Below are positions 8,660 through 17,286 of a DNA stretch of 64,000 bases, piece by piece. The translations under genes and the position numbers were made by a program. The number at the start of each line of letters is the position of its first letter. Positions within the stretch are counted from its first letter, which is position 1. The notes below the pieces were generated by a model that worked only from the letters and a program-made list of their open reading frames with translations, was not told where the DNA came from and searched no databases. This DNA comes from Pseudomonadota bacterium (GTDB lineage: Bacteria > Pseudomonadota > Alphaproteobacteria > Rhizobiales > Devosiaceae), in the NCBI GenBank assembly GCA_023388175.1, contig JAEWGT010000003.1, forward strand, positions 117,987 to 181,986, given 5' to 3'.

Positions 8660-9127
8660 ATACGCGATGTGGCCGAACAGGATATCGGGTCGGCCATTGC
8701 CGTTGCCGGTCACCCCATTCACGCCATGCTGGTGCATTTCCCCATCGCCTTCGTGATTTCGACGCTGGGCATCGACATCTTCTACTGGTTCACCGGCGAC
8801 GACTTCTGGCTGCAAGTGGGCACCTGGTCCGCTGGCGCGGCCTTCGTCTTCGGCGTGCTGGCGGCGATTGTCGGCACGGCGGAATTGCTGGCCGTTCCAG
8901 GCATTCGCGTCCGCGTCGCCAGTTGGAACCACGCCATCGCCGCCATGGTCATGCTCGCCATTGTCGGCGCCAATGCGGGTCTGCGCTTGTTCTGGCCCGA
9001 AACGGTCCTGCCCAGTGGCCTGATGCTTTCGGTACTGTCCAGCATGGCCGCGGCGTTTGCAGGCTGGCATGGAGGCAAGCTGATTTTCGATCACGGTGTC
9101 GGCCTCCTTATCTCTGCCAAGGATTGA
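8573..9127 (+). CDS. DUF2231-type membrane protein
   Basis: This is a 184-residue protein with a soluble N-terminus of about 40 residues and then four hydrophobic segments; GHPIHAMLVHFPIAF is typical of DUF2231 proteins. AGGGGG lies 7 bases before the ATG. It runs against its neighbours: its 5' end overlaps the apparent start of subunit II, and its last 20 bases overlap the 3' end of the convergent gene. DUF2231 proteins often sit near heme or copper genes, and the paired His residues could bind a heme or metal, but this is only inference. Confidence 0.85.
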   Translation: MSETSREAERAEIALEEGKEASTTHPNPHIRDVAEQDIGSAIAVAGHPIHAMLVHFPIAFVISTLGIDIFYWFTGDDFWLQVGTWSAGAAFVFGVLAAIVGTAELLAVPGIRVRVASWNHAIAAMVMLAIVGANAGLRLFWPETVLPSGLMLSVLSSMAAAFAGWHGGKLIFDHGVGLLISAKD

Positions 9128-9608
9128 ATGGAGCGAGCAGTTCGCCCAGCCGCCCCGGCACGAACAGGTCGGCGAAGAATTCCGGCCATTCGAGGCGGGG
9201 TTTGCCGAGGACCAGAATGAGGATCGTCGCCACGGTCAGCAGCGTCAGCGGCATGACCACGCTGAAGCGCCAGAGCGGATAGCTTCGGCCCGGCTCGAAC
9301 AGTCTGAGGATCATCAGGCCCGAAAAGATGTGGATGCCGGTCATCACCGATACGGCCAGCAGCTTGGCTGAAAACCACGCTTCATAAGTGCCCATCAGGA
9401 AAATCAGCACGGTGCCGGTCCCGATGGCGATAAAGGCCGAGGGCGAGACGATGTTGACGTAGAGAAAACGCGCAAAGGCATGCAGGCGGTACAATGCTCC
9501 GTCCTCCAGCCCCTTGCGCTGCAGATAAAGGAAGGGCAGGGCGATCAGCCCGGCGCTCCAAACGGCGATTGTGGCCACATGGATGAACTTGAACCAGGTG
9601 ACGATCAT
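9108..9608 (-). CDS. CopD-like / oxidase-associated membrane protein
   Basis: This is a 166-residue protein with four transmembrane helices. The start at 9608 overlaps the stop of the CtaG-like gene (ATGA), showing coupling. The opening IVTWFKFIHVATIAVWSAGLI and later His residues resemble CopD/DUF2269-type four-helix proteins that may bind heme or copper. Lying between the CtaG-like gene and the oxidase subunits, it probably helps assembly or electron transfer. The exact role is unknown. Confidence 0.75.
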   Translation of the reverse strand: MIVTWFKFIHVATIAVWSAGLIALPFLYLQRKGLEDGALYRLHAFARFLYVNIVSPSAFIAIGTGTVLIFLMGTYEAWFSAKLLAVSVMTGIHIFSGLMILRLFEPGRSYPLWRFSVVMPLTLLTVATILILVLGKPRLEWPEFFADLFVPGRLGELLAPFNPWQR

Positions 9609-10357
9609 TCGGAGGCCTCCCGGCGCAGGCCCAGCCCGTCCAGCAGCCGCCACAATACCAGCGCCAGCAATGGCAGGTTCGCCGGGACCCACATGATCAG
9701 TCCGCCCAGTTGCTGGTCATCGAGCGCAGAGAGATTGAAAGCCAGCGTGGTGGCGAAGTGGGGCACATAAAGCGGGGTGGCTGCAAAGACCAGCAGCGCG
9801 CCCAGCATGCCCATCTGGATGGCGCTGGTCAGCGCTGTGAGCCCCGCCGCCATTGCCGAGGCAGAGCGCAACAGGCCCAGCCATAGCCAGGTGAACGAGG
9901 TGAGCAGGCTCAATTGCATCGCCCAGTAGAGCGCCGGATGGGCAAAGGCTGATGTGTAGATGTCCGGGCTATGCCATAGCCAGAGTGCGATCGTGGACAG
10001 GATAACGGGTGGCAGCAGCGCCATCCAGCGCCCCCACTGTGCCGGAAGTGCCAGCGCCAGCAGCGGCGCGACGAGCATGGTCAGCGCAACATGATGCCCA
10101 ACCCGTGCCGAGAACAGGCTCACCGTCAGCGCGCAAAGCGGCGAGACGAAAAGCACGGCGGCAAACAGCCAGGCTAGGCCGAAGGCGAGCCGCCGCCCGC
10201 CTGTCGCCTGGCGCAGCAGGAATGTGCCGATGACAGCAGTCGCAAAAAGCCCGGCCAAGAGGCCCGGCTCGAAATTCCAACGGCTCCAGAGGTCATCCGG
10301 CAAGGCCGGCGGGCCGCAATAGCTCATATCGAAGGAAAAGGCTGACGCTTGATCCAT
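9605..10357 (-). CDS. CtaG-like (caa3_CtaG) cytochrome oxidase assembly protein
   Basis: This is a 250-residue polytopic membrane protein with about seven helices. It contains the PPALPDDLWSRWNFEPG opening and the HHVALTMLVAPLLAL and LWLWHSP motifs typical of the caa3_CtaG family (PF09678), which is associated with copper insertion or assembly of heme-copper oxidases. It is distinct from the Cox11-type CtaG. It heads the minus-strand oxidase cluster and overlaps the next gene by ATGA. A large hairpin lies just upstream at 10400-10451. Confidence 0.85.
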   Translation of the reverse strand: MDQASAFSFDMSYCGPPALPDDLWSRWNFEPGLLAGLFATAVIGTFLLRQATGGRRLAFGLAWLFAAVLFVSPLCALTVSLFSARVGHHVALTMLVAPLLALALPAQWGRWMALLPPVILSTIALWLWHSPDIYTSAFAHPALYWAMQLSLLTSFTWLWLGLLRSASAMAAGLTALTSAIQMGMLGALLVFAATPLYVPHFATTLAFNLSALDDQQLGGLIMWVPANLPLLALVLWRLLDGLGLRREASE

Positions 10358-10399
10358 TTCCGTTCCGTTTTTCTGGTTTTCTCCGCGCTGTGCGAAGTC

Positions 10400-10451
10400 T
10401 GCGGTTCCTGCGCCTCCCTCCCCTCAAGGGCAGGGAGGCGCAGGAACCGCA
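10400..10451. repeat. Perfect 20-bp inverted repeat (hairpin)
   Basis: Two 20-base arms (10400-10419 and 10432-10451) are perfectly complementary, and the 12-base loop contains a further CCCT/AGGG pair. It lies in the 116-base gap between the PQQ-dehydrogenase stop and the CtaG-like start, both on the minus strand. There is no T run on either side, so a classical terminator is doubtful. It could be a palindromic repeat element or an mRNA-stabilising structure. Confidence 0.8.
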
Positions 10452-10473
10452 ACATTTCAAAATGGCTTGGTGC

Positions 10474-13086
10474 CTACTCGTCCCCATTTTCCCCGGTCAG
10501 CGCATCCACGGCGGCATGCGTTTCCGGCAGCGCATAGGCCAGGAAATAATCGCCAATTGGCGTTTCCATGAAATTGTGGCCGCCGGCATTGATAACCAGG
10601 AATTGCTGGCCATCCACCTCATACATGGCCGGACCCGCCTGGCCGCCTGCGGGCAGTTCAGCTTCCCACAGCACTTCGCCGGTCTCGATATCCATGGCCC
10701 GGATCAGGTCGTCGGTAGCCGCCGCGATAAAAATCAGGCCGCTTTCGGTGACCACGGCGCCGGCATTATTCGGCGTGCCGATATCGAAGGGCAGCATGGA
10801 TGGAATACCGAAGGGTCCGTTCTTGCGAGCGGTGCCGAACGGCTTGTCCCACAATACTTCACGCGTAGTGAGGTCGATAGCCGTGATGCCGCCATAGGGA
10901 GGCTCGGTGCAGAGCATGCCGGTAAAGGGCACGCGCCAGCCGGCATTGACCTTGATGCCCCAGGGTGTGTCGCCCTGCGGGCTGATATTGTCCGGCGCAC
11001 CGTCTTCGCGTCCGCCCTGATCGATGGAGCGGATGCCCAGGGAGTCGACGTCCTCGCGCGGGATCAGCCGGTTGAGATTGGCGGTGTTGTTATAGTTCGC
11101 CACCATGATGTTGCGCACCGGATCGATGGCCACGCCGCCCCAATCCGAGCCGCCATTATAACCCGGCCACTGGATCCAGTTCCGGTCGGCGGAGGGCGGC
11201 GTGTACATGCCCTCGTAATAGGCCTCGCGGTACTGGATACGGCACCAGAGCTGGTCCAGCGGGGTCATGCCCCACATGTGCTTTTCTTCAAGGTCGGGTT
11301 GCAGCAGGTTCGGGAAATCCACCACGAATGGCTGGGTCGGCGACAGCCGTTCCGGCTCAACGCCACCCTGCGGCACGGGACGCTCTTCGACTTCCACCAG
11401 CAACTCGCCGGTGCGACGGTCGAAAATCCAGAACATGGCCTGCTTGGTGGGCAGGATCAGCGCCGGAACCGGGCCATCGGCCGTGGGGAAGTCGATCAGC
11501 GAACCTTGCGAACCTAGGTCATAGTCCCAGATGTCGTAATGCACCGTCTGGTAGAACCAGGCGACATCGCCGGTTGTGACGTCGAGCGCGACAAGCGCGG
11601 TAGAATAGGTGTTTTCCTCCTCCGAGCGCATGCCGCCCCAATAGTCGACGGACGAATTGCCGAGCGGCAGATAGACATGGCCCAGTTCATTGTCGCCCGA
11701 GGCAATGGTCCACACATTGGGCGTGCCGCGGGTATAGGTTTCCCCTTCGGGCGGCAGGCCTTTCTCGCCCGGACGGCCCATGTCCCAGGCCCAGAGCATT
11801 TCCCCGCTTTCGGCATCATAGCCGCGCACCACGCCCGAAGGCGCATCGCGGCGCTGGTTATCCCGCACCTGCGAATGCACGACGGCAACATTGCGCACCA
11901 CGGTCGGCGGCGAGGTCGGCGCGTACCAGCCCGGAACAGTGTGGCCGAGGCCTTCTTCGAGATCAACCAGACCGGCCGTGCCGAAGTCCGAGCAGAGCTG
12001 ACCGGTCTGCACATCGACAGCCACGAGCCGGGCGTCGAGTGTATTCATGATGACGCGCTCGGCGCATTCATCCTGGGGGTCCAGGGTCGGTGATGCGTAA
12101 TAGGCCAGACCGCGGCAGGTGGCATTATAGGGGATCGCATCGGTCGAAACCTCCGGATCATAACGCCAGCGTTCCAGCCCGGTCTGCGCATCCACAGAGA
12201 TAATCTTGTTCATCGCCGAGCAGATCAGCAGCTGATTGCCGATCTTGAGCGGAGTGTTCTGGTTGGAATAGCGCTCACCATCTTCCGGCATGTCTCCGGT
12301 GCGATACTCCCACACCAGCTCCAGTTCGCCCACATTGTCCCTGGTAATCTGGGACAGCGGCGAATAGCGCGTTGCGTGATGGGTGCCACCATAGGCCGGC
12401 CAGTCGGCGCCCGCCTCAGGCATGGCGAAATTGATGAGTTCGGGCACCACTTCCGGTGTTACGCCCGTTTCCGCGCTGGTTGCCTGCGATTCCTCGGGCA
12501 CCGGCACGCCGCCATTGGTCGGGTCAAGCGGATCAGCAGACGGGCTGGTGACCGGCGCTTCTTCTGCGGGCATAAGCGGGGTTTCAGCGGGCGCCAAAGG
12601 CGCCTCCGGCAGGATTTCTTCCTGCGCATAAGCCGGCTCGACGCTATACTGGGCAACATTGATCGCGCCCATGGCGCCAACCAGTGTCACCGCCGCTGCC
12701 GCCATGCCCGTGCCGTACCGGCGGATCGATCCCCGCAATACAGGCAATGTGGACAATACAAGCACGAGGACCACAGTCGGCGCGACGAGGCGCGGCACCT
12801 GCGCCCAGCCATTGAAACCGGCTTCCCACAAGGCCCAGATCACGGTGCCGATATAGGTGAGGAGATAAATCCAGACCGCCATCATGTCGCGCCGGAACAG
12901 GAAATAAGCGGTGGCCAGAAGACCGATCCCCGCCGGCAGATAATACCATGATCCGCCAAGGGCGATCAGCCAGATGCCGCCGGCAGCAATGGGCAATCCA
13001 AACAGCACAAGGACCACGCCGATCAGCATGGTCCACCAGAATCCCAAACCCCTGCGGTCTGAGTGCGACGCTATGTGTGCGGTCAT
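10474..13086 (-). CDS. Membrane-bound PQQ-dependent dehydrogenase (glucose/quinate type)
   Basis: This is an 870-residue protein. Five transmembrane helices at about 15-150 are followed by a Pro/Glu/Ala-rich linker (155-215) and a large periplasmic PQQ beta-propeller starting DWPAYGGTHHATRYSPL. Repeated W-docking motifs and the NTPLKIGN and YNNTANLNRL stretches match the glucose/quinate/shikimate dehydrogenase family. It oxidises a polyol or aldose in the periplasm and passes electrons to ubiquinone. The substrate cannot be fixed from sequence. GGAGGGG precedes the start. A PQQ biosynthesis cluster is not in the window. Confidence 0.92.
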   Translation of the reverse strand: MTAHIASHSDRRGLGFWWTMLIGVVLVLFGLPIAAGGIWLIALGGSWYYLPAGIGLLATAYFLFRRDMMAVWIYLLTYIGTVIWALWEAGFNGWAQVPRLVAPTVVLVLVLSTLPVLRGSIRRYGTGMAAAAVTLVGAMGAINVAQYSVEPAYAQEEILPEAPLAPAETPLMPAEEAPVTSPSADPLDPTNGGVPVPEESQATSAETGVTPEVVPELINFAMPEAGADWPAYGGTHHATRYSPLSQITRDNVGELELVWEYRTGDMPEDGERYSNQNTPLKIGNQLLICSAMNKIISVDAQTGLERWRYDPEVSTDAIPYNATCRGLAYYASPTLDPQDECAERVIMNTLDARLVAVDVQTGQLCSDFGTAGLVDLEEGLGHTVPGWYAPTSPPTVVRNVAVVHSQVRDNQRRDAPSGVVRGYDAESGEMLWAWDMGRPGEKGLPPEGETYTRGTPNVWTIASGDNELGHVYLPLGNSSVDYWGGMRSEEENTYSTALVALDVTTGDVAWFYQTVHYDIWDYDLGSQGSLIDFPTADGPVPALILPTKQAMFWIFDRRTGELLVEVEERPVPQGGVEPERLSPTQPFVVDFPNLLQPDLEEKHMWGMTPLDQLWCRIQYREAYYEGMYTPPSADRNWIQWPGYNGGSDWGGVAIDPVRNIMVANYNNTANLNRLIPREDVDSLGIRSIDQGGREDGAPDNISPQGDTPWGIKVNAGWRVPFTGMLCTEPPYGGITAIDLTTREVLWDKPFGTARKNGPFGIPSMLPFDIGTPNNAGAVVTESGLIFIAAATDDLIRAMDIETGEVLWEAELPAGGQAGPAMYEVDGQQFLVINAGGHNFMETPIGDYFLAYALPETHAAVDALTGENGDE

Positions 13087-13233
13087 GGAGCCCCTCCATT
13101 GGCGTGATGAAGGCCCAACGCCTCAAAGCCGCCACAGTTCCACAGACCGCGCAGGAGAGATAAAATCACCCATTTCCCCGCCCTTGCTGAAGCGCAAGGC
13201 GGCGTCTTTGGCAATGAACAGATGCTGGAAAAC

Positions 13234-13308
<75 letters not shown>

Positions 13309-13412
13309 AAACCGATTTGTGCGGCGCGGAGGTTACCGGCGCGGCGACGGGGGCTCATTTGCCATAGTGCCTGTCTCGACGCAAGGCCAAAAACAGCCTA
13401 TCTACCGCCGCG

Positions 13413-13598
13413 ATGGATCAGTTGGGCAAAAGGCCAATGGGTAAAGCCGAACAGGCGCAGCGTCGTGAGCAAAGATTGGCCGCAAAGTTGCGTGAGAACC
13501 TCAAGCGCCGCAAGGAACAGGCAAAGGCCCGTATATCCGGGTCTGATTCTGTTTCCACCCCGGACGGCCCCGAAACGGACGCGGACAACAAACCGTAA
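13413..13598 (+). CDS. Small basic protein upstream of murA
   Basis: This encodes 61 residues dominated by a charged helix (AEQAQRREQRLAAKLRENL...) with a polar C-terminal tail and no membrane segment. A second ATG at 13437 has AAAAGG five bases upstream and may be the true start, giving 53 residues. Short Arg/Lys-rich proteins occur just before murA in related genomes as I remember them. Function is unknown, and whether it is expressed is only inferred from coding character and position. Confidence 0.6.
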   Translation: MDQLGKRPMGKAEQAQRREQRLAAKLRENLKRRKEQAKARISGSDSVSTPDGPETDADNKP

Positions 13599-13793
13599 AC
13601 CATTTTCGGGCGAGATAATCGGATCAGGCGAAAGGGTCAGAAACTCTTTTTCCCGCCACGATACGAAAATGGGCCGCAAGGCCTGCATCGTCACCCTTTT
13701 TCTAGAGTGCGGCTGGTCTGGCCTACGCGGCAACGAAGACCCTGCCTTGCCTCCCCAGTTAGCGGGCCCATGGGCCCATATCGAGGACTTCTT

Positions 13794-15086
13794 ATGGATC
13801 GTATTCGTTTGGTCGGCGGCAATGAGCTCAATGGCGAAATCGCCATTTCCGGCGCCAAGAACGCCGCCCTGCCGCTGATGATCGCATCCCTGCTCAGCGA
13901 CGAGCCGCTGGTGCTGCATAATGTGCCGCGCCTGGCCGACGTGAAGCAATTGGAACGCATTCTGGAGAATCACGGCGTCGATATCGCCGTGCATGGCCGC
14001 CGCCGCGGCGAGGACGAGGGCGTGGGCCAGCGCATGACCTTTCATGCCGCCGATATCGTCGATACCACGGCGCCCTATGATCTGGTGTCCAAGATGCGTG
14101 CCAGTTTCTGGGTCATCGGGCCGCTCCTGGCCCGCTGCCATGAGGCGCGGGTGTCGCTGCCCGGCGGTTGCGCCATCGGTACGCGGCCGGTCGATCTTTT
14201 CCTGTTCGGCTTGCAGGCGCTGGGCGCCGAGATCGATATCGATGAAGGCTATGTCGTGGCGCGCGCGCCCAAGGGCGGGCTTGTCGGGGCGACGATCAAT
14301 TTCCCAAAGGTGTCGGTCGGCGCCACCCATACCATCCTGATGGCCGCGACGCTCGCCAAGGGCACGACGGTGATCGAGAATGCCGCCCAGGAACCGGAAA
14401 TCACCAATGTCGCCGAATGCCTCGTGGCCATGGGCGCGAAGATTTCCGGCATCGGCACGCGCACGCTCACCGTTGAAGGCGTGGAAAAGCTGCATGGCGC
14501 AACGGTGGAAGTGATCCCCGACCGCATCGAAACCGGCACATTCGCCATGGCCGCGGCCATGACCGGCGGCGACGTGCTGCTCAAGGGCGCCCGCCCCGAG
14601 CATTTGCAGGCGGCGCTCGATATTCTGGCCCGCACGGGCACCGCGCTCAGCGTCGAGGCCAATGGTCTGCGCGTGCGCCGCAATGGCAATGGCATTCAGG
14701 CGGTCGATGTGGAAACCGATCCGTTCCCGGGTTTCCCGACCGATTTGCAGGCCCAGTTCATGGCGCTGATGACCATGAGCGACGGCGTGAGCCATATCCG
14801 CGAGACCATTTTCGAGAACCGCTATATGCACGTGGCCGAACTGGTGCGCTTCGGCGCCGATATTTCGGTCAATGGCCAGGTCGCCACCATCACTGGCAAG
14901 TCCCAGCTCAAAGGCGCGCAGGTGATGGCCACCGATCTGCGGGCCTCGGTTTCGCTGGTGATCGCCGGCCTCGCGGCCAAGGGCGAAACCGTGGTCAACC
15001 GCATCTACCACCTCGATCGTGGTTTCGAGCGCCTGGAAGACAAGCTCAGCCGCTGCGGCGCCGAAATCGAAAGACTTGCTGGCTAG
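13794..15086 (+). CDS. murA: UDP-N-acetylglucosamine 1-carboxyvinyltransferase
   Basis: This 430-residue enzyme catalyses the first committed step of peptidoglycan synthesis, transferring enolpyruvate from PEP to UDP-GlcNAc in the cytoplasm. Family marks include the start MDRIRLVGGN..LNGEI.ISGAKNA, the PEP-reactive Cys in PGGCAIGTRPVD (the fosfomycin target) and RHIRETIFENR-like and LRASVSLVIAGL segments. The length is as usual for MurA. The start at 13794 follows a GAGGA site. It begins the conserved order murA - DUF2948 - hisD, though three tandem stem-loops separate it from the next gene. Confidence 0.97.
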   Translation: MDRIRLVGGNELNGEIAISGAKNAALPLMIASLLSDEPLVLHNVPRLADVKQLERILENHGVDIAVHGRRRGEDEGVGQRMTFHAADIVDTTAPYDLVSKMRASFWVIGPLLARCHEARVSLPGGCAIGTRPVDLFLFGLQALGAEIDIDEGYVVARAPKGGLVGATINFPKVSVGATHTILMAATLAKGTTVIENAAQEPEITNVAECLVAMGAKISGIGTRTLTVEGVEKLHGATVEVIPDRIETGTFAMAAAMTGGDVLLKGARPEHLQAALDILARTGTALSVEANGLRVRRNGNGIQAVDVETDPFPGFPTDLQAQFMALMTMSDGVSHIRETIFENRYMHVAELVRFGADISVNGQVATITGKSQLKGAQVMATDLRASVSLVIAGLAAKGETVVNRIYHLDRGFERLEDKLSRCGAEIERLAG

Positions 15087-15544
15087 CGCGCGGCCTTCAG
15101 CAAAATCGCTCCGGTGGAGCGATTTTAGCGCGCTAGGCCCGAAGAGCTATGCTCGCAGGGCGGGTATGCGGCCTTCGGCAAAATCGCTCCGGTGGAGCGA
15201 TTTTAGTCTGTCAGGCCCGGAGACTTCGCCGGCGGTCCGAAAGGACGAAAGGCTCCAGTGGAGCCTTTCGAGCCAAGAAGGCCACGAAAGCTATGCTTGA
15301 GTGGCAGCTCGCAGGGCGGACTGCTTGCCCATCCTCCATCCGTCACCCTCGGGCTTGACCCGAGGGTTCTTCATCTCAGTGCCTGGCCCGAACGGTCTTG
15401 CCTCCCGGGTCAAGGCCAAGGGCGGCGAGCAGTGGGTAAGGTGCTGAACATCCACAAGCAACGCATTGCCCTCCTGCCCAAAAACCTTGTAGATCGGCAT
15501 TGGCGTGACCAGATAGGCTGCACCGCATCAACAGGGCCTTGACC
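15087..15544. repeat. Intergenic block with three tandem stem-loops and a further palindrome
   Basis: This 458-base gap between murA and the DUF2948 gene has no supported gene. It holds two copies of an 11-bp stem, AAAATCGCTCC/GGAGCGATTTT with loop GGT (15102-15126 and 15180-15204), each preceded by CGGCCTTC(A/G)G. A third related stem, CGAAAGGCTCC/GGAGCCTTTCG, lies at 15246-15270. A separate palindrome, ACCCTCGGG-CTTGA-CCCGAGGGT (15345-15367), resembles an intergenic element common in alphaproteobacteria. The first copy probably acts as the murA terminator. Confidence 0.85.
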
Positions 15545-15976
15545 ATGACCGATCTCAAGCTCATCGCGCTTGACAGCGAAGACCTCGAAGTTGTGTCCGC
15601 GCATGTGCAGGACGCCGTCATCCGCGTTGCGGACATGGGATATGCCCGTGGCGACCGGCGCTTCGCGCTGCTGATGAACCGGTTCGACTGGGCCAGCGAT
15701 CAGCCGCGCGCAAAGGGCCTGCGCAAGCGCGCCGCGCTGCATTTCGATGGCGTCACCCACGTCGCCTATGCCGGCTTCGATCCCGCCGCGCCTGAAGGCG
15801 TGCTCAACCTGCTCGCCGTGGTCTTCGAGCCGGTCGATCCGCCCTCCGGCATTGTCGAGCTGCGCTTTGCCGGTGGTGGCACCGTAAGGCTCAGTGTCGA
15901 TTATCTCGAAGCGCGCCTGGCCGATCTCGGCGCTGCCTGGGCCGCCACGGCCAAGCCTGCCCACGCTCTTGATTGA
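15545..15976 (+). CDS. DUF2948 family protein
   Basis: This is a 143-residue cytoplasmic protein. The opening MTDLKLIALDSEDLEVVSAHVQD and the segments RRFALLMNRFDW and LRKRAALHFD are characteristic of DUF2948 (PF11161), an alphaproteobacterial family without a known function. It sits immediately before hisD, with 9 bases between, as it does widely in Hyphomicrobiales. ATG at 15545 is preferred over an in-frame TTG two codons earlier. The ribosome site is weak (AGGG). Confidence 0.92.
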   Translation: MTDLKLIALDSEDLEVVSAHVQDAVIRVADMGYARGDRRFALLMNRFDWASDQPRAKGLRKRAALHFDGVTHVAYAGFDPAAPEGVLNLLAVVFEPVDPPSGIVELRFAGGGTVRLSVDYLEARLADLGAAWAATAKPAHALD

Positions 15977-15985
15977 AAGCTCTCC

Positions 15986-17278
15986 ATGCCTCTTCGCCTC
16001 GATAGCGCCGATGCCGATTTCGAAACCCGCTTTTCCGAACTGCTTGGGGGCAAGCGCGAATCCAGCAAGGATGTGAATGACGCGGTCGCTGCGATCATTT
16101 CCGATGTGCGCCAGCGTGGCGACGCTGCCGTGGTCGAGCTGACCAATCGTTTTGACAAGGCCAACGTGTCGGAAACGAACCTGGCCTTCACCGCTGCGGA
16201 GATTGCCGCTGCGGCGGCAAAGGTGCCGGCCAATGTCCGGGCTGCCCTGCAAACCGCGCATGATCGGATCAAGGCCCATCACCACAAGCAGAAGCCTGAG
16301 GATCACGTCTACACCGATGCGCTCGGCGTGACCCTGGGCACTCGCTGGACGCCGGTCGATGCGGTCGGCATCTATGTGCCGGGTGGCCTTGCCTCTTATC
16401 CCTCGTCGGTGCTGATGAACGCCGTGCCCGCAAAGGTTGCCGGCGTTGAGCGCATTGCCATGGTCGTGCCGACGCCGAACGGCGAGATCAATCCGGCCAT
16501 CCTCGCTGCCGCGCAGATTGCCGGTGTCACCGAGATTTACCGTATCGGCGGCGCGCAGGCCGTCGCAGCGCTCGCTTATGGCACCCAGTCCATTGCCCGT
16601 GTCGACAAGGTTGTCGGCCCCGGCAATGCCTATGTGGCCACGGCGAAAAGACAGGTGTTCGGCCAGGTCGGCATCGACATGATCGCCGGTCCGTCCGAAG
16701 TGCTGGTCATTGCTGATTCCTCAGCCAACCCGGCCTGGGTTGCTGCCGATCTCATCGCGCAGGCGGAGCACGGGGCAGGGGCGCAGTCCATCCTCGTCAC
16801 CACCGACCAGAGGCTTGCCGATGCGGTGGAAAAGGAAGTGGATCGCCAATTGGCGTTGCTGCCCAAGCAATCCATTGCGCGCGAAGGCTGGGACGAGTTC
16901 GGCGCCATTATTGTGGTGGCGTCGCTCGATGAGGCGGCCGGGCTGGCCAACCGCATCGCCTCCGAACATGTCGAGCTGGCGCTCGATGACCCGCAGGCAC
17001 TGCTGCCCGCCATTCGCCATGCCGGGGCGATCTTTCTCGGGCACCATACGCCCGAAGCCATCGGCGACTATGTCGGCGGCTCAAACCATGTCCTGCCCAC
17101 GGCGCGGTCGGCTCGCTTCGCCTCAGGCCTGGGCGTACTCGATTTTCTCAAGCGCACCTCGCTCCTCGGCTGCACCCCGTCTGCGCTGTCGGCACTGGCC
17201 GAGCCGGCCGTCACCATTGCCGGGGTGGAGGATCTCGACGGGCACGGCCGCTCCATTTCCATCCGGTTGAACACTTGA
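15986..17278 (+). CDS. hisD: Histidinol dehydrogenase
   Basis: This 430-residue zinc enzyme catalyses the last two NAD+-dependent oxidations of histidine biosynthesis, L-histidinol to L-histidine. Signature segments are GPGNAYVATAK, DMIAGPSEVLV, the zinc-ligand QAEHG and SEHVEL, and the C-terminal DYVGGSNHVLPT...ARFASGLGV. The length is typical. It lies 9 bases after the DUF2948 gene and 8 bases before the UPF0262 fusion gene, so these are probably one operon. Other his genes are not in the window. Confidence 0.97.
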   Translation: MPLRLDSADADFETRFSELLGGKRESSKDVNDAVAAIISDVRQRGDAAVVELTNRFDKANVSETNLAFTAAEIAAAAAKVPANVRAALQTAHDRIKAHHHKQKPEDHVYTDALGVTLGTRWTPVDAVGIYVPGGLASYPSSVLMNAVPAKVAGVERIAMVVPTPNGEINPAILAAAQIAGVTEIYRIGGAQAVAALAYGTQSIARVDKVVGPGNAYVATAKRQVFGQVGIDMIAGPSEVLVIADSSANPAWVAADLIAQAEHGAGAQSILVTTDQRLADAVEKEVDRQLALLPKQSIAREGWDEFGAIIVVASLDEAAGLANRIASEHVELALDDPQALLPAIRHAGAIFLGHHTPEAIGDYVGGSNHVLPTARSARFASGLGVLDFLKRTSLLGCTPSALSALAEPAVTIAGVEDLDGHGRSISIRLNT

Positions 17279-17286
17279 GCATTTCA

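Noticed and set aside
12376..12951. Plus-strand open frame opposite the linker and membrane part of the PQQ dehydrogenase
   Set aside because: Antisense shadow of a Pro/Glu-rich region; no ribosome site.
10474..13086. Assignment as methanol/ethanol (soluble) PQQ dehydrogenase
   Set aside because: Five N-terminal transmembrane helices and overall length fit the membrane-bound glucose/quinate class instead.
13398..15011. Large minus-strand open frame opposite murA
   Set aside because: It is a shadow of murA, which is unmistakable on the plus strand.
15019..15542. Several short open frames across the repeat block after murA
   Set aside because: They run through the stem-loop repeats and have no coding character or ribosome sites.
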